This document shows positions 23,507 through 25,571 of a DNA stretch of 25,571 bases, one piece after another. The translations under genes and the position numbers were made by a program. Position 1 is the stretch's first letter; every line of letters begins with the position of its first letter. The DNA is from an uncultured Eubacteriales bacterium (GTDB taxonomy: Bacteria; Bacillota; Clostridia; Christensenellales; Borkfalkiaceae): positions 1 to 25,571 of the forward strand of contig CACXHH010000085.1 in NCBI GenBank assembly GCA_902767455.1, given 5' to 3'. The notes beneath the pieces were generated by a model. That model was not told the DNA's origin and ran no database searches. It was given only the letters and a program-made list of their open reading frames with translations.

Positions 23507-23532
23507 GTGGGAGAGTTCAACTCGTTGACCAC
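23507..23532 (+). promoter_or_regulatory. putative second L1-binding site ahead of rplA
   Basis: GTGG (23507-23510) pairs with CCAC (23529-23532) around GAGTTCAACTC, just before GGAGG of rplA. It shares GTGGGAGAG and ACCACA with the site before rplK. Confidence 0.5.
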
Positions 23533-23546
23533 ACGGAGGTTTTATT

Positions 23547-24236
23547 ATGAAATACGGAAAAAAATATATTGACAGCAGAAAGACGTACGAACATTCCAAA
23601 CAGTACGAAGCCGGCGAAGCTATGGATCTCGTTTTATCCACCGCTAAAGCTAAATTCGATGAAACTATCGAACTTCACGTAAAACTCGGCGTAGACCCCA
23701 AACAGGCAGACCAGCAGGTCCGTGGCGTTATAGTCCTTCCTAACGGTACGGGTAAGACGGTCAAAGTTCTCGTCATCGCCAAGGGTGAAAAGGCTGACGC
23801 CGCCGCAGCTGCGGGCGCCGATTACGTAGGCGCGGAAGAGATCGTCGCTAAAATCCAGAAAGAAAACTGGTTCGACTTTGACGTCGTCATCACTACTCCC
23901 GATATGATGGGCGTAGTCGGTAGAATAGGTAAACTTTTAGGTCCTAAAGGCTTGATGCCGAGCCCCAAGTCGGGTACGGTCACGCCGGACGTTGCCAAAG
24001 CTATCGCCGATACCAAAGCAGGTAAAGTCGAATACAGGCTCGATAAAGCGGCTATCATTCACTGCCCCATCGGCAAGAAGTCTTTCGGCAAAGAAAAACT
24101 TATGGAAAACTACACCGCTTTGGTTGACGCTATCATCAAAGCTAAACCGGCTGCCGCTAAAGGTCAGTACGTCAAGAGCATCGCTCTTGCCAGCACCATG
24201 GGCCCGGGCGTAAAAGTTCTCAATAAGAACGCTTAA
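23547..24236 (+). CDS. rplA: 50S ribosomal protein L1
   Basis: A 229-aa protein of the L1 stalk that helps release deacylated tRNA and usually represses its own operon. Conserved TPDMMGVVGRIGKLLGPKGL and PSPKSGTVTPDV segments are present. GGAGG lies 9 nt upstream of the ATG. It forms an operon with rplK, 48 bp apart. Confidence 0.97.
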   Translation: MKYGKKYIDSRKTYEHSKQYEAGEAMDLVLSTAKAKFDETIELHVKLGVDPKQADQQVRGVIVLPNGTGKTVKVLVIAKGEKADAAAAAGADYVGAEEIVAKIQKENWFDFDVVITTPDMMGVVGRIGKLLGPKGLMPSPKSGTVTPDVAKAIADTKAGKVEYRLDKAAIIHCPIGKKSFGKEKLMENYTALVDAIIKAKPAAAKGQYVKSIALASTMGPGVKVLNKNA

Positions 24237-24333
24237 TATCCGTAAGTTTTATTATCAACACGAAATTCGGGCGAAAAACGCGTAAATAAACGTTCGTTTT
24301 TCCGCTTGAAATAAAAAATCTTGCGTTATTTTG

Positions 24334-24362
24334 TTGACATTATCGATTTAAGGTGTTACAAT
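24334..24362 (+). promoter_or_regulatory. rplJL promoter
   Basis: A perfect TTGACA (24334-24339) and TACAAT (24357-24362) are separated by 17 bp. It starts a leader of about 180 nt. Confidence 0.85.
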
Positions 24363-24374
24363 TAACGCGTAAAA

Positions 24375-24446
24375 CAACCAACCGAAGAAAGCCGGTGTTA
24401 AATTCCGTAAACGAAGGTTTATCGGGTACCTGCCGAGGTGTCATGC
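24375..24446 (+). promoter_or_regulatory. ribosomal protein L10 leader
   Basis: The conserved parts ACCGAAGAAAGCCGGTG and TACCTGCCGAGGTG match the L10 leader of Firmicutes. Ribosomal protein L10 (with L7/L12) binds this RNA and controls rplJL expression. Here it lies directly upstream of an attenuator. Confidence 0.8.
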
Positions 24447-24477
24447 AAAAAGAACGTAAGACGATTTTGTGTTTTTG

Positions 24478-24512
24478 CGCCCTTTTGCCGCCTTGGCAAA
24501 AGGGCGTTTTTA
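24478..24512 (+). terminator. attenuator terminator in the rplJ leader
   Basis: CGCCCTTTTGCC (24478-24489) pairs perfectly with GGCAAAAGGGCG (24495-24506), then TTTTT. It lies between the L10 leader and the rplJ ribosome binding site, so L10 binding is likely to promote termination. Confidence 0.85.
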
Positions 24513-24547
24513 ATTTCTTCGGTCAAATCTTAAAGGAGGTAAACATC

Positions 24548-25075
24548 TTGTCAGCAAGCATTGAAAGCAAAAAACAAATAGTCGATGGTATCATTGAAAA
24601 GATCAAAAACGCCAAGTCTATCGTTCTCGTTGACTACAAAGGTCTGACCGTTGCGCAGGATACCGAATTCAGAACGGAATTCCGTAAAGCAAACTGCGAA
24701 TACAAGGTTTTGAAGAATACGATGGTAAGGCGCGCGTTCAATGAACTCGGCGTCACCAGCTTCGACAACGACCTTAACGGCACTACCGCCGTTGCCTTCG
24801 GTCAGGACGAAACCGCTGCCGCAAAGGTAGCCGTTGAAGCCTGCAAGAAGTACAACGACATAATTTCCGTCAAGAGCGGTTACGTAGACGGTAGCTATAT
24901 CGATAAAGCGGGCGTCGTAGCACTTTCCAACATGCCTTCCAAAGAAGAACTCATCGCAAAGATGCTCGGTTCTATGCAGGCACCTATTTCCAACTTTGTC
25001 GGCGCATTGTCCGGCATCACGAGGCAACTCGTTATCGCGCTTAACGCAGTCAGCGAAAAGAAGGCGCAGGGCTGA
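24548..25075 (+). CDS. rplJ: 50S ribosomal protein L10
   Basis: A 175-aa stalk-base protein that anchors L7/L12 dimers. It has the N-terminal KSIVLVDYKGLTV segment, the central YKVLKNTMVRRAF segment and the C-terminal L7/L12-binding helix. The start is TTG at 24548: AAAGGAGGT lies 7 nt before it, and an upstream ATG frame would run through the leader and attenuator. A TTG start in a ribosomal gene is uncommon and may limit output. Confidence 0.95.
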   Translation: MSASIESKKQIVDGIIEKIKNAKSIVLVDYKGLTVAQDTEFRTEFRKANCEYKVLKNTMVRRAFNELGVTSFDNDLNGTTAVAFGQDETAAAKVAVEACKKYNDIISVKSGYVDGSYIDKAGVVALSNMPSKEELIAKMLGSMQAPISNFVGALSGITRQLVIALNAVSEKKAQG

Positions 25076-25135
25076 ACTTAATTCGCCCACAAAATTTACA
25101 GCTTAAAAAAAAGAAAAATTCGGAGGAATAAAAAA

Positions 25136-25510
25136 ATGGCTGATTTAAACAAAATGATAGAAGAAATTAAGGGTATGACCGTACTCGAACTCAACGAACT
25201 CGTTAAAGCTCTTGAAGAAGAATTCGGCGTAAGCGCCGCTGCTCCCGTAGCCGTTGCCGCTGCTCCCGCTGCCGCTGCTGCCGCCGCTCCCGTTGAAGAA
25301 AAGACCGAGTTCAACGTTGTATTGAAAGACGTTGGCGCTAACAAGATCGCCGTTATCAAAGCCGTTCGTGAAGCTACCGGTCTCGGTCTCGTTGAAGCTA
25401 AAGCTCTCGCTGAAAAAGGCGGCACGATCAAAGAAGCTCTTCCCAAAGAAGAAGCTGAAAAACTCGTTGCTAAATTCAAAGAAGCAGGCGCTACCGCCGT
25501 TGCCGAATAA
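25136..25510 (+). CDS. rplL: 50S ribosomal protein L7/L12
   Basis: A 124-aa acidic stalk protein that recruits translation factors. It has the N-terminal dimerisation part, an Ala-rich hinge (residues about 40-52) and the C-terminal globular domain with KIAVIKAVREATGLGLVEAK. CGGAGGA precedes the ATG. It lies 60 bp behind rplJ. Confidence 0.98.
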   Translation: MADLNKMIEEIKGMTVLELNELVKALEEEFGVSAAAPVAVAAAPAAAAAAAPVEEKTEFNVVLKDVGANKIAVIKAVREATGLGLVEAKALAEKGGTIKEALPKEEAEKLVAKFKEAGATAVAE

Positions 25511-25524
25511 TTTGTTTACGTCCG

Positions 25525-25556
25525 AAGAACCGATGGTTTCCATCGGTTCTTTTTTG
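25525..25556 (+). terminator. terminator after rplL
   Basis: AAGAACCGATGG (25525-25536) pairs with CCATCGGTTCTT (25540-25551), loop TTT, then TTTTG. rpoB, usually next, would lie beyond the window. Confidence 0.9.
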
Positions 25557-25571
25557 ATGCCGTTTTCGATC

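Noticed and set aside
24353..24547. N-terminal extension of rplJ by 65 codons
   Set aside because: It would translate the promoter, L10 leader and attenuator; the TTG at 24548 has an ideal ribosome binding site.

Overview
The window looks like chromosome from an uncultured, probably gut-associated member of the Clostridia (Bacillota). The signs are strong AGGAGG-type ribosome binding sites, housekeeping promoters with TTGACA and TATAAT boxes 16-18 bp apart, an L33-SecE-NusG-L11-L1-L10-L7/L12 block with an L10 leader and attenuator, a very short SUF iron-sulfur operon, a BspA-type leucine-rich-repeat lipoprotein and an RHS polymorphic-toxin locus. I cannot fix the genus from the sequence.

Left part (1-5.5 kb): a hairpin-rich tandem repeat (about 2.2 copies of a 266-bp unit) is followed by a minus-strand group: a stand-alone ATP-pyrophosphatase subunit of GMP synthetase, a D-lactate dehydrogenase with a cysteine-rich tail, and a two-gene sufC-sufB operon with a clear promoter. 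Between guaA and ldhA lies a promoter plus ribosome binding site that now drives only the first 20 codons of a lost ABC-transporter ATPase gene.

Middle part (5.7-16.4 kb): plus-strand genes encode a lipoprotein signal peptide fused to a truncated YhcG/DUF1016 nuclease, an orphan winged-helix fragment, and a 793-aa BspA-like lipoprotein with about 25 repeats. A convergent, translationally coupled two-gene operon encodes large secreted proteins (LamG-like plus InlB-type repeats, and a DUF4886/SGNH-type protein). A tRNA-Val(CAC) follows. Its 3' end and terminator are duplicated 448 bp downstream, enclosing a 271-bp element with terminal inverted repeats. A CPA2-type cation/proton antiporter comes next.

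Right-middle part (16.7-19.7 kb): a broken RHS locus on the minus strand. It contains a Hint-domain remnant with a C-terminal toxin-like domain, an overlapping putative immunity gene, and an RHS core fragment that stops just inside its own Hint domain. The upstream edge of the broken Hint/toxin frame abuts a diverged copy of the hairpin repeat family seen at the left end.

Right part (20-25.6 kb): ordinary, highly expressed translation and transcription genes, rpmG, secE, nusG, rplK, rplA, rplJ and rplL, with promoters, putative L1-binding leaders, an L10 leader and a terminator. They are preceded by a strongly expressed-looking 471-aa protein of unknown function that carries two copies of an unrecognised domain joined by acidic Pro/Glu linkers.
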